From Romanomermis culicivorax (lineage: Eukaryota; Nematoda; Enoplea; Mermithida; Mermithidae), in contig CAWUHX010000140.1 in NCBI GenBank assembly GCA_963922205.1, positions 124,001 to 188,000 of the forward strand: DNA of 64,000 nucleotides, written 5' to 3'. The translations under genes and the position numbers were made by a program. This document shows positions 33,289-46,004 of this stretch, piece by piece (position 1 is the first letter of the stretch; each line of letters opens with the position of its first letter). Under the pieces are notes generated by a model. That model did no database searches and was not told where the DNA came from. It saw nothing but the letters and a program-made list of their open reading frames with translations.

Positions 33289-35803
33289 TCATGATTTTGC
33301 GTTGACTGTTGATTTTATTTTTGGAGTTGAGCCATTCCACAAGAAGTTTTGTTGCATTTGTTTCAGACATTTGATAAGGTTTTTATCTACTGGCAAATTT
33401 ATAAAGCTATAGTTTAGTTTTGATATTATATCAAGTAATTCCAAACTGCTATTTTTCCATAAAGCGTTAGACCTTTCATTTGCCATATATTACATTCTTT
33501 CTGACATTTCTTGATTTTTTATATAAATTCTTTTGTAGTCATGAGATCAATGTTATATAAAAAATGTATTCCTACTATTTTTAGAGTGTCTGTTAAATTG
33601 CATGTACCTATTTTATTTGTCTTCGACCCGTTTTCTCCTAATCCAAGAATCTGTGTTTTTTAAAGATTGACAGGTAAACCTGATGCATTGGAGTATTCTT
33701 TTAGTGTTTTTAATGCATTTTGTATATCTTGTTCATCATGTGCAAGCAGTGTAGTATCATCTTCATACATAGATACCTTATGAGTCTCGTTTTCTATTTG
33801 TAATCCTTTGTATTTTTGGGATGCTCGTCGTTTTATAGCCAAGAATTCCATTGCACATATAAATACCTATCGAGAAAGAGTACATCCTTGATGAACTCCC
33901 CATGAAAGTTATCTTTTTGTTGCAAAGCCTGAGTTTAACACTACAGCTTCCACTCCATTGCTCAGCGTATTGATCCATCTACAGAATTTTTCTCCAAGAT
34001 TGAAGTACTTTAAAGTTTTTATCTTAATTTCTATCTAGTGAATCAAAAGCTTTCTCAATATCAAGTGATACTAGATATTTTAAGATTTTTTTATAGTCCT
34101 CTAAAATGTCTGGGAGATATGGTATATCCTCCTCAATGTATCTGTTTGGCATGAAACCTATTTGATCTTCATTTATGATTTTGCCTAATTGACTTTTCAA
34201 CCTTGTGGCAAGCACTTTTGCCAATATTTTGTAATCCACATTTAGCAGTGATATTGGTCTCCAGTTTGCTAAGTCTGACATATCCTTTTTGGGTTTAAAT
34301 AAGAGAATAATAATATTTCTATGTTGAGAGTCAGACATGATACTAGTTTCTAAATTATAATTCAGGCAACTGATTCATGGATTTTTGACTAGCTCCCAGT
34401 AAGTTTTGTAAGATTCTACAGTTAACCCATCATCTCTGACAGATTTCCCATTTTTCATTGTTTTTAGCACATTTTTCTATTCAGTTTTAGATATATTTTG
34501 CGCCAAGCATTTATTGTTTTCTTCATTAAGTTTTGTGTATTCTGTTTGTGCAACATTTTGGAAAAATTCATGCTGGGATTCAGTTTTGTCATTTTTCTGT
34601 CCATACAGGCTACTGTAAAATTGGTAGATCTGATCCAGTATTTTTGATGGGTCTGTGATGGTGTTACTTTCTGCAGCTTGAAGACTAGTGATGCTTTTCC
34701 TATTGTAGTTTCTTTTTTCCATATTTAGAAAGTGTTTGCTTGGTTTTTCTCCTATTGTATTCCATCTGACTTTTGATTTTTCAATAGAAAAGGCAATTTT
34801 TTTATCCATGTTAGTATTCAGCTCAGTTAAAACTAAGTTGTATCCGAATTTGTCATCTTCATTTTCAAAGTTATCTAGGTTTTCCTGAAGTTCTTGTAAT
34901 TCTGTCCCTAGTTTCTCTTCTCTATTTTTTTTGTTTTGGCAACTTTTTTAGAATAAGTTATTGTACAGTTTTTTATCTTGTTTTTTACATATTCTCAGAT
35001 TTTTGATGTATCTGAGCCGATATCTTTGTATTCTTCTGTTGAATTTTTTATTCTATCAGATATAAGCCTACTGTATTTTTCATCTGTAATTAATGAATTA
35101 TTGAAGTGCCAGAAACCTGCTCCTGTTTTTTTGAATCGATTTCCAATTAGTTTGAAGGTTATGGCCTTGTGGTCTGAAGGGAGATAACTGATATGTTGCA
35201 TTCCTTCACCTTGCCTATTTTCTCTTCTAAAGGTGTCTACTAGGTCTGCAGCTGTTGTGTACTCTAAAAATTTATTAACCGACTTCGTTTTGTGACTTCT
35301 GATACTATCTCCTGATTTTCCTGATTTTTCTAAGTTCTCATCTACTGTCATGTTGAAGTCTCCATCCAAAATGACTGGCGAGTCATCTTTGGTTAAATTT
35401 TTTAGCTGATGAAAGAGATCTTCAAAAAATGGTAACTATTCTTTTTCATGGGCTGGGGCATAAAGATTTATTAAAATAAACTTATGATCTGATAATTCAA
35501 GTTCTAGAAATATGTATTTGCCCTCTTGATCTTTTTTCAAGGCTATGATCTCATGTGAACACTGATTGTTTAGAAGTATGGCAACACCTTTAGAATTACT
35601 TCTTCCATGTGAAAAAAAGACTGAGTTGTGCCACATTCCCATTCTAGTTTAATCCTATTCTCAATTTCTTTAACTATATGTGTTTCTTGCAAAAATATAA
35701 CATCTGCATGATTCTTCTTTGCATATGTAAAAATATGTTTGCGCTTTACCTCAGGTATTATAGATTTACAATTTAGTGATAAAAACGATAAGTTATAGGA
35801 CAT
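33289..35803 (-). pseudogene. Tx1-like LINE ORF2 (endonuclease and RT)
   Basis: Starting at 35803 is MSYNLSFLSLNCKSI and FLQETHI (endonuclease catalytic Glu), then DGDFNMTVDENLEK (about 35366-35325) and YLPSDHKAITF (SDH, near 35180). RT blocks follow: NWRPISLLNVDYKILAKVLATRL (about 34270), FMPNRYI (about 34150), SLDIEKAFDSLDR (about 34065) and the catalytic box as YEDD (33767-33756). In copy 2 the box is YADD, so the alanine-to-glutamate change is a further sign of decay. Several frameshifts and stops. Adjacent to the ORF1 remnant. Confidence 0.82.
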
Positions 35804-36189
35804 AAAAAAGGAATCTCTGCTGGGCTTTGTCTTATTATAATTTTGTTTGTGTGAAAAGTTATAAAAATTTGAATCGATATTGAGTTTTTTTCAAATGAAT
35901 GATTAAAATGAATGATCATGAGTAAAAAACCTCAAGCTGAAGCTTGAGGCACAAAGTACAATAAATTTCTCTGTATAGGCATCATCTAGTGATGATGCTA
36001 GATTACTAATTTTCCTTCCAATAGATTAAGTACATTTTATTGACACAATCAAATTTGAAAACGGAAAAAATCACCTTTGTGGTGCCAAAAACAATAAGTT
36101 AGGAAAGAATCATGCAATAAATAATACCAAAGTCACAAAAAATTTGTAGGAAGACAAAAGTTAAATGGAATACAAATAAGTTTATAAAA

Positions 36190-36600
36190 GGCAGAGGTCA
36201 ACCGAATTAGAAAATTTATATAGAGAAATGAAGGGTTTAATTTTTAATTTTTTTGTTGACATTTGACCTTCATTTTTCTTTTTAATATATTTTTCACATT
36301 TTTCTTGATGTTGTTTTGGTTTTAAATCATCTACAAAAATAGGTGGCAGTTTTTTGTTTTTGTTGAACTAAGCCAGTTTTTTGGCATACCCTGTGACTGT
36401 TTGTTTATGTTTTGCACTTGTAAAGACAACTTTTACCCATCGATTTGAAACATTTCTACTTGTAAAGATCCCATTCCAAGCGATTTTGATTTCACTGATT
36501 TTGCTTGCAGGAATCACCATTTTTTCACCCATAAATTTTTGTAGATGGCACAATTTTTGTTCATTGGTCATCAATTTCTTAAATATCCATCAGGAAATTC
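36190..36600 (-). pseudogene. LINE ORF1 C-terminal remnant
   Basis: The minus frame includes KISEIKIAWNGIFTSRNVSNRWVKVVFTSAKHKQTVTGYAKKL, a stop, then FVDDLKPKQHQEKCEKY. This has the layout of an L1-type ORF1 RNA-binding C-terminus (VKV.FTS...K..V...KKL and then a DDLTPKQ-like motif). It would coat LINE RNA. Confidence 0.5.
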
Positions 36601-36633
36601 AAAAACCAGGCTGCTGATTTTCGGACTATACAC

Positions 36634-37046
36634 CATACATGCACATAGGGGGTTGGGAGGAGTTTTGACCTCCCAGCAGATTTTTATTGACCCCCAATAG
36701 ATTCTTGCTGATCCCAAGCAGATTTGACTTTTCCAGCAATGATTGAAAAGATGACAAAAGAAAATGAGGAAGAGAGAAGAGAAAATTGTCATAAAATCTA
36801 AATGATGCTGTAGTGTAACAATTTTTCTAAAGAAATCATACTTTATTCCAAAAAAGTAATATGGAAAGTTTAAAAATTGCTGTCTATGCAAATAATTTCA
36901 CTTATCTGATTAATATAGGTTAAAGAATATGCTGCTTGGATATTAGAGGACTTTCTAAGACATTTCTTTTTAATATCAAGAACGAAAAAAAATTCCACCC
37001 CTGTCCTGGCTAACCCCCAGCAGAATTTCTAGGCTGTGCATGTATG
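36634..37046. mobile_element. CATACATGCAC-ended repeat, sister of 26692-27085
   Basis: The ends are CATACATGCAC and GTGCATGTATG. CCCAGCAGATT words lie inside the left end and CCCCCAGCAGAATT inside the right. About 80 percent identical by eye to 26692-27085. Confidence 0.65.
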
Positions 37047-37494
37047 CATGCTACACAATTTTGACCCGTTTTTCCAAGCTGTCGATTTTTTCAGTAACGA
37101 AGGAGTTATCTGGTGTTGTCTCAGTTGTGATAATTTCGCCCTATCACAATTTTTTTGATGTTGCAGGAAGCCATTGTTTTGATGCTTTGGCATTTTGTAG
37201 AATAATGTTGGGCAAAGAGACTAGATGACTAGTTTATTAGAAAATGCCTCGATAGAGTTTGCATGGAACAGTTATTGTGAATGGTTGCTTTTTTTGTCTC
37301 TCTATAATTTCCTATCTTTATACGTGGGCGACTCTAGACAGCATGTAAAAAAAATTTGGTTATTGCAAACTCAACGTTATATTTTATATACATTATTATG
37401 GTAGCCAACAACGATAAATGGAAAAACCCAAGCGACACCAATAATAGTACCGAACAATCTGCCAACAAAATTCCATGATTTGGAGAAACTATCA

Positions 37495-38160
37495 GCTCCA
37501 TAGAAAGATCTGAAAGGTCAAGCAATTGTGCCCTCGGTTGGCAGAAAGAAGTCGACTTGCGCCTTGAGAACTTAGAACGGGCCCAAAAACGTACAGCAAT
37601 TTGGATATTTAATTTCCCGACCGATATTTATGCTATGGATCGTCAAACACCATTATTAGAAAAGTGAAAAATGGCGATCGAATTTTTTAAAAATTGTGAA
37701 AAACTGCCTGAAGAATTCATTCAAAATTTAGATATGCGGTAAGTTGAAATATATGATACTTACAAAGGGATACCATCCCACCTTGAGATTCTTGCGGAAC
37801 AAAGTAGTAGACAATTTAGCTTATGAAGAGACCTGACATTTGTGAGAAAAGATACAGACAGATAAAATATTTAGAATTAATAGGGTCCTGACATCTGCAA
37901 GATATCTCTCACCTAAATGATATCCCTGATATAATATATTTAAAAACACCCTTTTATTTTCGATACATCGCCTTCCAAGAAGATAAGGATAAAGCGGGAA
38001 AAATCTGCAAAAAAGTCCGTATTGATTTTTGTTCGGTTTTTGACAAGCAAGTCGTTTTGAGTAACATAAAAATTTACATCAGTTCAATATGTAACGAAAG
38101 CCTAGAAAATTTACGATTATCAAGGACAATTTGATGAAACAGCAGCTCAAAGATCAAAAC
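37495..38160 (+). pseudogene. LINE ORF1 remnant
   Basis: Frames contain VDLRLENLERAQKRTAIWIFNFP, then a stop, and KMAIEFFKNCEKLPEEF. Further on are FYFRYIAFQEDKDKAGKICKKVRIDF and VFDKQVVLSNIKIYISS. The pattern (coiled-coil end, RxxxIWIFxxP, then a lysine-rich region) fits an L1-type ORF1 RNA-binding protein. Broken by several stops. Identity is inferred from position 5' of ORF2 and from the motif order. Confidence 0.45.
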
Positions 38161-38419
38161 CAACATCGTGAAAATCAGAAAAACAAGAAAACTAATTCTA
38201 GTAATTAGGAAATTAATTGCATATTTTTTTCATTAAGAATAATTATTATCATGATTTGTCGTTAGTTTTTTCCTGCTAACTCGCCCTTGTTATATATTTT
38301 TGCAATTATTGTTGTTGATTAAATTTCCCACTAAATATCACTGAAAATTAGAATGTAAAATCAAAGGTACCCGCTTTAGGGTACTATTTTCTTTTCTTAA
38401 CCTTTGTCTTCCTTTGCAG

Positions 38420-41400
38420 AAATGCTTAGGATGTTGAGGAGAGACATGATATAGTATTTCTCCAAGAAACCCACTTTACAAAATCTATAGAGCAACAGGT
38501 AAAACATCAATGGGGATGTGGGAATGATAAGGTTATTTTCTCAAATGGCCTCAGCAACTCTAGAGGTGTGATTATCCTAATTAGCAATACCTTCCCATGT
38601 GAAATAAAAAAGATAGAAACAGACCAAAATGGCAGATACATAATGATCCAGCTTAATATAAATGATGCACCCTTTGTACTAATCAACATATATGCCCCTG
38701 TACTAGTAAAAGAACAAATACCATTTTGGAATGAGGTATTTGGGAAACTCAAAGCTTTCAATAAAGATAACTTACCTGTTATACTTGGGGGAGATATTAA
38801 TATCGCAATAGACCCTAAGCTAGATAAAAATACAGGTGCAACTAATCTAAAGAAGAAATCTGTAGCAAAATTTATGTACTATATAAAACAATATGATTTG
38901 GTTGATACATTTAGATTCAGAAACCCAAATCAAAAATGGTATACTTGGACTGGCCAAAATGTCAAATGCAGACTAGACAACCTTTTTGTTTCTGAAACAT
39001 TGGTTAATGAATGCCACCAGGCTGAAATAATAAGTGGCCTACCATCAGACCACAATGGAATAAATATAAAATTATATGGAAAACTATACAAAAGAAGAGG
39101 ATCAGGAAACTGGAGGTTTAATAACAAGCTAACATTAGATAATGAATACCTCATAATCCTGACCAAAACAATTAGCAGAGCTAAGATGGAAGGAAATACC
39201 CAAAAATTAAATTTTGCTATGCTCTGGGATTATGTAAAATATAAAATAAGACAAGAGACAATCCTTTACTCAAAGTCTCAGGCCAAAAAACACGAAGCTA
39301 TGAAAATGAGTTAAGGAAAAAACTGCAGAAGATAGAAGAAGATCTAGACCGTGTGGAACTAGTAGGCAACATGACACGTAAAGAGATTAAAAGTGAGTTA
39401 ATCACATTAGAAGAAGAGAAGGCAAAACATGCCATCGAAAGAACAAAAATACGATGGAACTTACTAGGAGAGAAACCAAACTCATACTTTCTAAATATGG
39501 AAAAACGAAATTACAACTACAAAACAATAAATAAACTAGTAGAAGGGAACACAGAAATAGATAACCCAAAAGATGTACGAAAATACATAGAAAACTACTA
39601 CGAGCAACTGTACAAGAGCAGAATTAGTGAAAGACGTCTTAAAGACCAGTTTTTCCAAGACCTCAAAAATGTCAATTTTCCCAAATTTAATGAGAGACAA
39701 AAAAATCTTATGGAAGCAGAGTTCTCTGAAAAGGAACTAAAACAGAGCCTTGAGTCAATCAAAAATAATAAAAGTCCTGGAGATGATGGATTAACAATAG
39801 AATTTTACAAAACTTACTGGGATCTCATTAGAGAACCCCTCACAGAAGCTTTCCATTACTCCCTTAAGTATGGGATGCTGTCAGACTCCCAGAGAAGAAG
39901 TGTTATTACCTTAATTCCAAAACCAGGGAAAAACACTGAGTACATATCAAACTGGAGACCAATATCATTACAGAATGTGGATTATAAAATTTTAGCAAAG
40001 ACAATAGCTACACGTTTAAAGAACAATATAGAGACAGTCATACATGAAGATCAGAGGGGCTTTGTCCCAAACAGATACATTGCAGAAGGTATATGATACC
40101 TTTTAGATATAACTGAACATTATGAAACACATGAAAATGAAGAATCAGGTTTTATAATCTCACTAGATATTGAAAAAGCTTTTGATTCTCTCGACAGAGA
40201 CTTCATGGACCTGGCTCTCAAAGCCTTCAACATTGGCGATAAATACTCCATGGATATCAACCTTGTACAATAGAGCAGAAGCAGTAATGATGAATGCAGG
40301 GTATAGTACCAAACGATTTCCACTAGAACGAGGTGTAAGACAAGGATGTCGCTTGTCACCATATATATTTATATGTGCTATGGAATATATGGCCATCAAA
40401 TTAAGAAATTCACAAATATACAAAGGATTAACCATAAACAACATACAAAATAAAGTTAGTCTATATGCCGATGACACAGTACTTTTAGTTAAGAATAAAC
40501 CTGACTTGGATAAAGCTATGCAAGAAATAAACACCTTTGGCAAAGTCTCTGGACTGAAGATAAATCTGAAAAAGACACAAGTTTTGGGACTAGGTCAAAA
40601 TAAGGAAGTAAAAAGAAAATTTGGCTCAAGTGATATAGTAGATTCTGTTAACATATTAGGAATATTCTATTCCCATGATATAAAAGTCATGCATGAGAAG
40701 AACTTTGGTGAAAAACTCGAAAAATGTTAACATGAATGTGAGATATGGCGAAACAGAGGATTGACTCTGTATGGGAAAGTTACTATTTGGAACTACATGA
40801 TTATGTCAAAGCTTATATACAGTATGATAAATCTCTATGTAGATAAAATAACAATAAAATCATTGAAATCCCTCCTACAAAGATTTATGTGGAATGGGGG
40901 AAAGTCAAAGATAAAAAATGTTAATTTAATTCAGGATCATTCCAAAGGAGGTATTAAAGCACCAGATATAGATGTTATATTAGCATCCTTGAAAAGCAAA
41001 TGGATCCCAAGAATTCTGCACAATGGTAAGTGGTGTCTACTAGGAAAGAGAAACCTTGACAAAATAGGTGGATTTGAAAGTGGAATAAACTCCAACTTTG
41101 ACATCAAACAACTGGATACTACTTTAAGTCCCCTTTATGTACAGATATTAAATACTATAAATCAAATACCGACCAATAACATTTACGATGTGACAACTCC
41201 AATGCATGTACTGACCCAACAAATAAATAACAATAGATTTTTAAAAACAGCAGGCAAATCTCCCTTTTTTAGACAACTACATGAGTCTAAGTTCAACTAC
41301 CTCAGCTCATGGCTTGATAATGAATGGAAATTTCTAAACTATGAGGAAATACAAAAACAAGGATGTCAATTATCTTGGTTTGACTATATCAAAGTGATCA

Positions 41401-42088
41401 AGATGATACCCAAAACATGGAAGGAACATATCAAAACAATTACTATACAAAAAGAATATACATTGACAACTTCCACATTTGAACCAAAAAAAGTGATGCA
41501 AATTAAACAAGAAATAATTTCTGAAAAACAATCACCAGTTACAGGTGAAATAAGATGGAAAGACATCTTACAACTATCAGGCGCTTTTGAATTTGAGAAC
41601 ACCTGGAAAATGCTACATAATTTGAAGATTGGGAACAAATTAAAAACAATTCCAATATAAAATACTCCATAGAATTCTAGATACCCCGTATTTGTTGGTA
41701 AATCAAAATTTAAGAATCAGATGAATGCATATATTGTGATATTAATGCACAAGATGACATTATGCATAGTTTATATGAATGTCAAGTAACAAAATTTATA
41801 TGGGATGGACTACAGTTATTAATAAATAACCAGATAGATAACAAACTTGTTCTTACACCAACTAGAATAATCATGGGAATAATAGAACAATATAAAAGCA
41901 ATATCAACCAAGCACTAAATATTGTAATAATAAATACCAAATTTCATATATTCAAAAACAGGAAACAGCAAAATAAGATCTATATGTCTACCTGGCTCGC
42001 TGCCCTGAAATGCCAGCTGAAGTACATGAAATACAGTGGTTTGCCAAAAGAAGTGCTAAACATTATAGATATGCTCGTAAACAGTTAG
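38420..42088 (+). pseudogene. Tx1-like LINE ORF2 (endonuclease and RT)
   Basis: The endonuclease shows RHDIVFLQETHFTKS (catalytic Glu), NIYAPV, LGGDINIAIDP and GLPSDHNGINI (SDH). A linker follows with KIRWNLLGEKPNSYFLNMEKRN. RT blocks are SPGDDGLTIEFYKTYWDLI, LIPKPGK, NWRPISLQNVDYKILAKTIATRL, FVPNRYI, SLDIEKAFDSLDRDF, RGVRQGCRLSPYIFICAMEYMA and YADDT (catalytic, 40464-40478). The C-terminus has a Cys/His region (41730-41780) before the stop at 42086-42088. Breaks: a frameshift near 39295, TGA at 40094-40096, a frameshift near 40250, a stop near 40730 and a break near 41660. It would nick target DNA and copy LINE RNA if intact. Confidence 0.88.
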
Positions 42089-42479
42089 ATAAACCTTTTC
42101 CTCCTTATTTAAAAAACACAGAAACTTATATGTTGTATTTCTCTTTTTTCACAGTGTGAAAACCAGGAGATGATGTCCTTTGTGTGTTCTTTTTTTTGTG
42201 TGTGTTTAGGTTGTTTATTGTACATATTACTGTTTGTCTTTTAATAAATAATAATCCCCCCCCCCCAAAAAAAGAAAATGCCCTATTGGGGCAGAAAAGA
42301 GGAGAATTTACTTGTTTCGACAGTTGTCATGGTAGAAAAAGAAGTGGACTAGATTTTTGAGAACTTGGGTCAAAGTTGGCAAAAATTCACTTTCTTTATA
42401 TTGAATTTTCATTCTTTCTCAAAAAACTTTTCCATGTCTGTGAAAAAGTATATTCTGCAGCATCCTGCATTTTGTCCTA

Positions 42480-43790
42480 GCCCCTGGCATCAACTACAAT
42501 CAAATTTTTCTATAAGAGACTTATATGCGCATGATTTCAAATGTAAAGAAGTGGTAAACCAATAGCTTTCTAACTCCCGACCAATTCAAAACTCCTGCCT
42601 CTCACACTAGCTGGAAAATAGTGTGGAAGGCATATCATAGTCATTTTCAGAACTATAAAGAAACCTGGGGTGATTGCACTAACCCAACATGAGGATAATC
42701 TCAACATCGAGATTAAATTGATGATCCTGAGGTTGAGCTAATCACAATGTTCAAATTATTCTCGTCCAATGCACAAACAACACTCACTTCAGAATTAACT
42801 AATACTGAGGCTTAAGTTCGAGTTTGAGAATTGCAGAAATTTTTATATTTATTTGCTTTAGAGATAAGAAAATTATGCGAAAATTTTAGTGCAACCCAAC
42901 AGCTCGAGCTGAGGATAATCTGGACATTGAGCTCGTTATAATCCAGATGACATTCAAATTATACCGAACTTGAGATCAAACCGAGTGGCTTTTTTGTTCG
43001 AGATTACCATGAGCTTGAGCTCATACCCCTTTAGTGCAACTGGGATTTGGTTACAGTGATTGGGCACTGATCTGCGAATGGGAGAACAGGGTAAAGCATA
43101 CAGAAATTCACCTGATTTAGGCCTGCCTATATTAAGAGTGTGCCCAAAATCCCGTACCTGGTTCTCCCCGACTCTACTCGCACTCCCACGGCAACAGTAC
43201 GACTTTTTTGAAAGCAAGATCAGAGCGACAAAGATGGGTGAAATTGCTTCCTATTTGCAATCCCGCAAAAAGTGCTCTTTATGCAAATTTCAGTTTAAAT
43301 CCAAAAACTGTGAATGATGCTGTTTTGTTCAATAGTTAAATAGAAGAGAATAAATTTGCTTGTAGCTTGCAATTGGTAGAACTTAAGGAGTGAGTTCTAT
43401 ATGATATGTTATATAAAATGAGTGAATGAAACGTATCTTGCATAATCGATTTAGTTCTTAGAAAACTTTGTGCTGTAGCTCTTTTTTCTAAAAAAGCTGA
43501 ATGGGATTTTATGTGCCACTTTCCCTCAGTTGATTCCTTTTGTTGACACCAAATTCAGTAAAAATGTTTAACGCAGTTTGGAAGCAAACAGCTGTGAGAG
43601 GGGACATGGGGGTATAAACTTCCACAAGGGTTTCGAAATTGGAAAATTTGTTATGCAAAAAATTTTTTGGTCAACTTTTTTTGAATTTGTCTCACAAATG
43701 CTAAAACACCAAGGTCCACGCCTGTACCCTCCTAAAATTTTCAGAGATGCACATGCTTGGTTGGAAAGTGTGTTGATGCACTCAGCTGCA
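42480..43790. other. Interior of foldback element, no gene
   Basis: At 42670-43045 there is a possible short inverted-ended repeat (GGGGTGATTGCACTAACCC on the left, ACCCCTTTAGTGCAACTGGG on the right) with GAGCTTGAGCTC-type words between. No coding sequence was found. Confidence 0.4.
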
Positions 43791-44164
43791 GAATATACTT
43801 TTTCACAGACATGGACAATTTTTTTGGAAAAGAATGAAAATCCAATATAAAGGAAGTGAATTTTTTCCAACTTTGACCCAAGTTCACAAAAATCTAGTCC
43901 ACTTCTTTTTCTACCATGGCAACTGTCGAAGCAAGTAAATTCTCCTTTTTTCTGCCCCATCGGGGCATTTTCTAATAAACTAGTTCACCTCTTTTTAGTG
44001 GGCCTCAACCATGCACGAAAACTTTCATAGAAGCACATTGAAGTTTTAAATTTGGTCATCTGCGCTTCAAAAAAGCAATCAAAAAAACTTCAAGCATCGA
44101 ATTCTCACCTCGGGCAAAAGTAAAGGACGTGTAAACCACATATTACTTAACAAACATTGTAAAG

Positions 44165-44730
44165 ATACTGAAAGGTGACCATATCTATTGAATTCCTCAT
44201 GGTTTAGAATCCTTCAACCCAAAAAATCGCAGAAATACCTTTGTTTACACAAATGACTTTTTTCGTAACTGTTTTCGTTTTCGTAAACTGACTCCATCCA
44301 TTGAATTTCCCATGGTCAGTAACATCTTCCCTCAAAAATCGCAGAAATACATTTGTTTACACTCAATATGAATTAGTGTGTAAAGTGATGACTTTCATTA
44401 AATTCCCAGTGGTCGAAAACCCTTCCCACAAAAAACTCACGAAAACTGGCTTGGTTAAATCCGGAATAATTTTTTTGTGTAAAGTGACACATCCATTGAA
44501 TTCCCTGCAGTCGAAAACCTCTTCCATAAAAATCATGAAAATACGCTTGTTTACACCCGCGATAGTTTTTTTTTGCAAGATGATTGCATTCATCAAGTTC
44601 TCCGTGATCGAAAACCCAGCCCACTGGGAAATCACGAAAATACGCTTGTTTAGAACCGGGATAAGTTTTTGTGTAAAGTGATCGCGTCCATCAAATTCCC
44701 AATGGTCGAAAACCCTTGCAGCCCAAAAAT
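44165..44730 (+). repeat. Tandem repeat, unit about 98 bp, about 6 copies
   Basis: The phrases CATCCATTGAATTCCC, GGTCGAAAACCCTTCC and AAATACGCTTGTTTACAC recur at about 95-100 bp spacing. Inter-copy identity is moderate, so the array is old. Confidence 0.85.
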
Positions 44731-46004
44731 CCCAATAAGGCTACAGGTATATTTGAAATGGCTAAAAAATTAGTAGTGCATTATGCTGCAAAAAATTATT
44801 TTTTTGAACCCATAAGTATTATATAACAAAATTGGGGAAATTGGCGTTTTCCGAGACTTTGGACAACCATATAATTGAATTGAGGCCATATTCCAAAAAA
44901 AAATTCGCATTTGAGATTACACCCCCAAGATGCTTAGGCCGAAGTATGGAGGTTGGATATAGCACACCGATTGCTGGGCATGGTGGAACTGGGGGGGGGC
45001 CTAAAAAAGTGCGTTTTTTACCTGTTTTTGGGGCCCCACTGAGCACCACTTGCAGATAGAGGGGAAATGACAAAAGGCACCCCATAGTTTGCCCCTATGC
45101 CCCCCGATATTATGCAAAAAACCCGATGGTTCTAGCTCTCACCGTGCACACTGAATGCCCTCACACCGAATCGTATTTGAGAACAGGACTAGGTAAGTCT
45201 TCTCAGGGATTATTGTTGTTGAGAGTGTATTTTAGGGAACCCTTTCCTAAGTCAGTTTTCCCTTGAGATTCCCCTCAGTTAGAGTAGCCCTTGAACCCTT
45301 TGGGTCAGGGCCAAAAAGGGGATTTAGGTTTACAATCGGGTCCCCTACAGTAAGCCATTCCACGAATGGCATAGTCCTTCATTCTCATTAAATGAAACCA
45401 GGGATTGCCACCCCTGACCTGGCGGCATTGTCCATTACTCTACAGCAGAACCCCAGGACAGCACCAAGGTACTCTATAGGCCTTCCTATAGCCAGTACCA
45501 GCGGGGTCAGGTTCTCGAAGTAGAAATCCAGCGAGCCACCCAACGGGGTCACAGCATGCCACTCACAGTGACATCGCCGTATTTTCCATCAATATGGCAT
45601 GGATTCCTCCATCAATGTGATTGTCCCAAATTCGTTTAATGTGACATGGCTCCAAATCTACTTAATGTGACACATTATAATTTCTAGTCACAGCAGTGGA
45701 TTGCTCCCGAGCCAACGTCCTCATGTCACAGGCCGATTTTCTTATCATTGTTGTTTCTAATGATGGGGGCTGATCATGATTCTGGCGAACAATTGTATCT
45801 TGATTTGTAACTGAGGTCCAAATTCGAGCTTTGCATTGCGTTAGTAGCACAGCGCCTAATTTTGTTGTCAGGTTGAATAACATCAATACGATATGCAAAA
45901 CCATCTAAGTTCTAGGCCTCTTTGCCGCTCTGGGTCTGATAAACTTCCATTTAGAAAATGCAACGATGACCAACAAAACTGGTAAGAAACTCTCAGAGCA
46001 CATT
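44731..46004. other. No gene recognised
   Basis: The stretch 45180-45560 is more GC-rich than its surroundings and contains CCCAACGGGGTCACAGC-type sequence, but I could not assign it. 45560-45670 has short repeats of TCAATGTGACATGG. Confidence 0.35.

Larger units (their letters stand above)
32905..36600 (-). mobile_element. L1/Tx1-like LINE, copy 1, truncated at both ends
   Basis: The minus-strand order is an ORF1 remnant (36600-36190), endonuclease (35803 down to about 34990), reverse transcriptase (34809-33660) and a C-terminal part that stops at about 32905. At that point copy 2 still has about 200 codons and a 3' UTR. Loss of the 3' end is unusual for a LINE insertion and implies a later deletion. 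Many stops and frameshifts. Confidence 0.8.
37249..42272 (+). mobile_element. L1/Tx1-like LINE, copy 2, near full length
   Basis: It is bounded by a 10-bp duplication AGAAAATGCC (37239-37248 and 42273-42282). The 3' end is a run of C then A. ORF1 remnants lie at about 37495-38160 and ORF2 at about 38420-42088, both with stops and frameshifts. The 5.0 kb size is close to a full Tx1-like element. Confidence 0.88.
37229..43985. mobile_element. Foldback element with ACTAGTTTATTAG ends, split by a LINE
   Basis: The left end is ACTAGTTTATTAGAAAATGCC (37229-37248) and the right end GGCATTTTCTAATAAACTAGT (near 43965-43985). After the LINE, 42275-42470 is the reverse complement of 43795-43985, giving arms of about 200 bp. 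A related right end lies at 28560-28620 in BOLA2 intron 1. Without the LINE it is about 1.7 kb. Confidence 0.65.

Noticed and set aside
45180..45560. GC-richer block as a possible host exon or rRNA fragment
   Set aside because: No open frame with a family signature in six frames and no recognisable rRNA core sequence.
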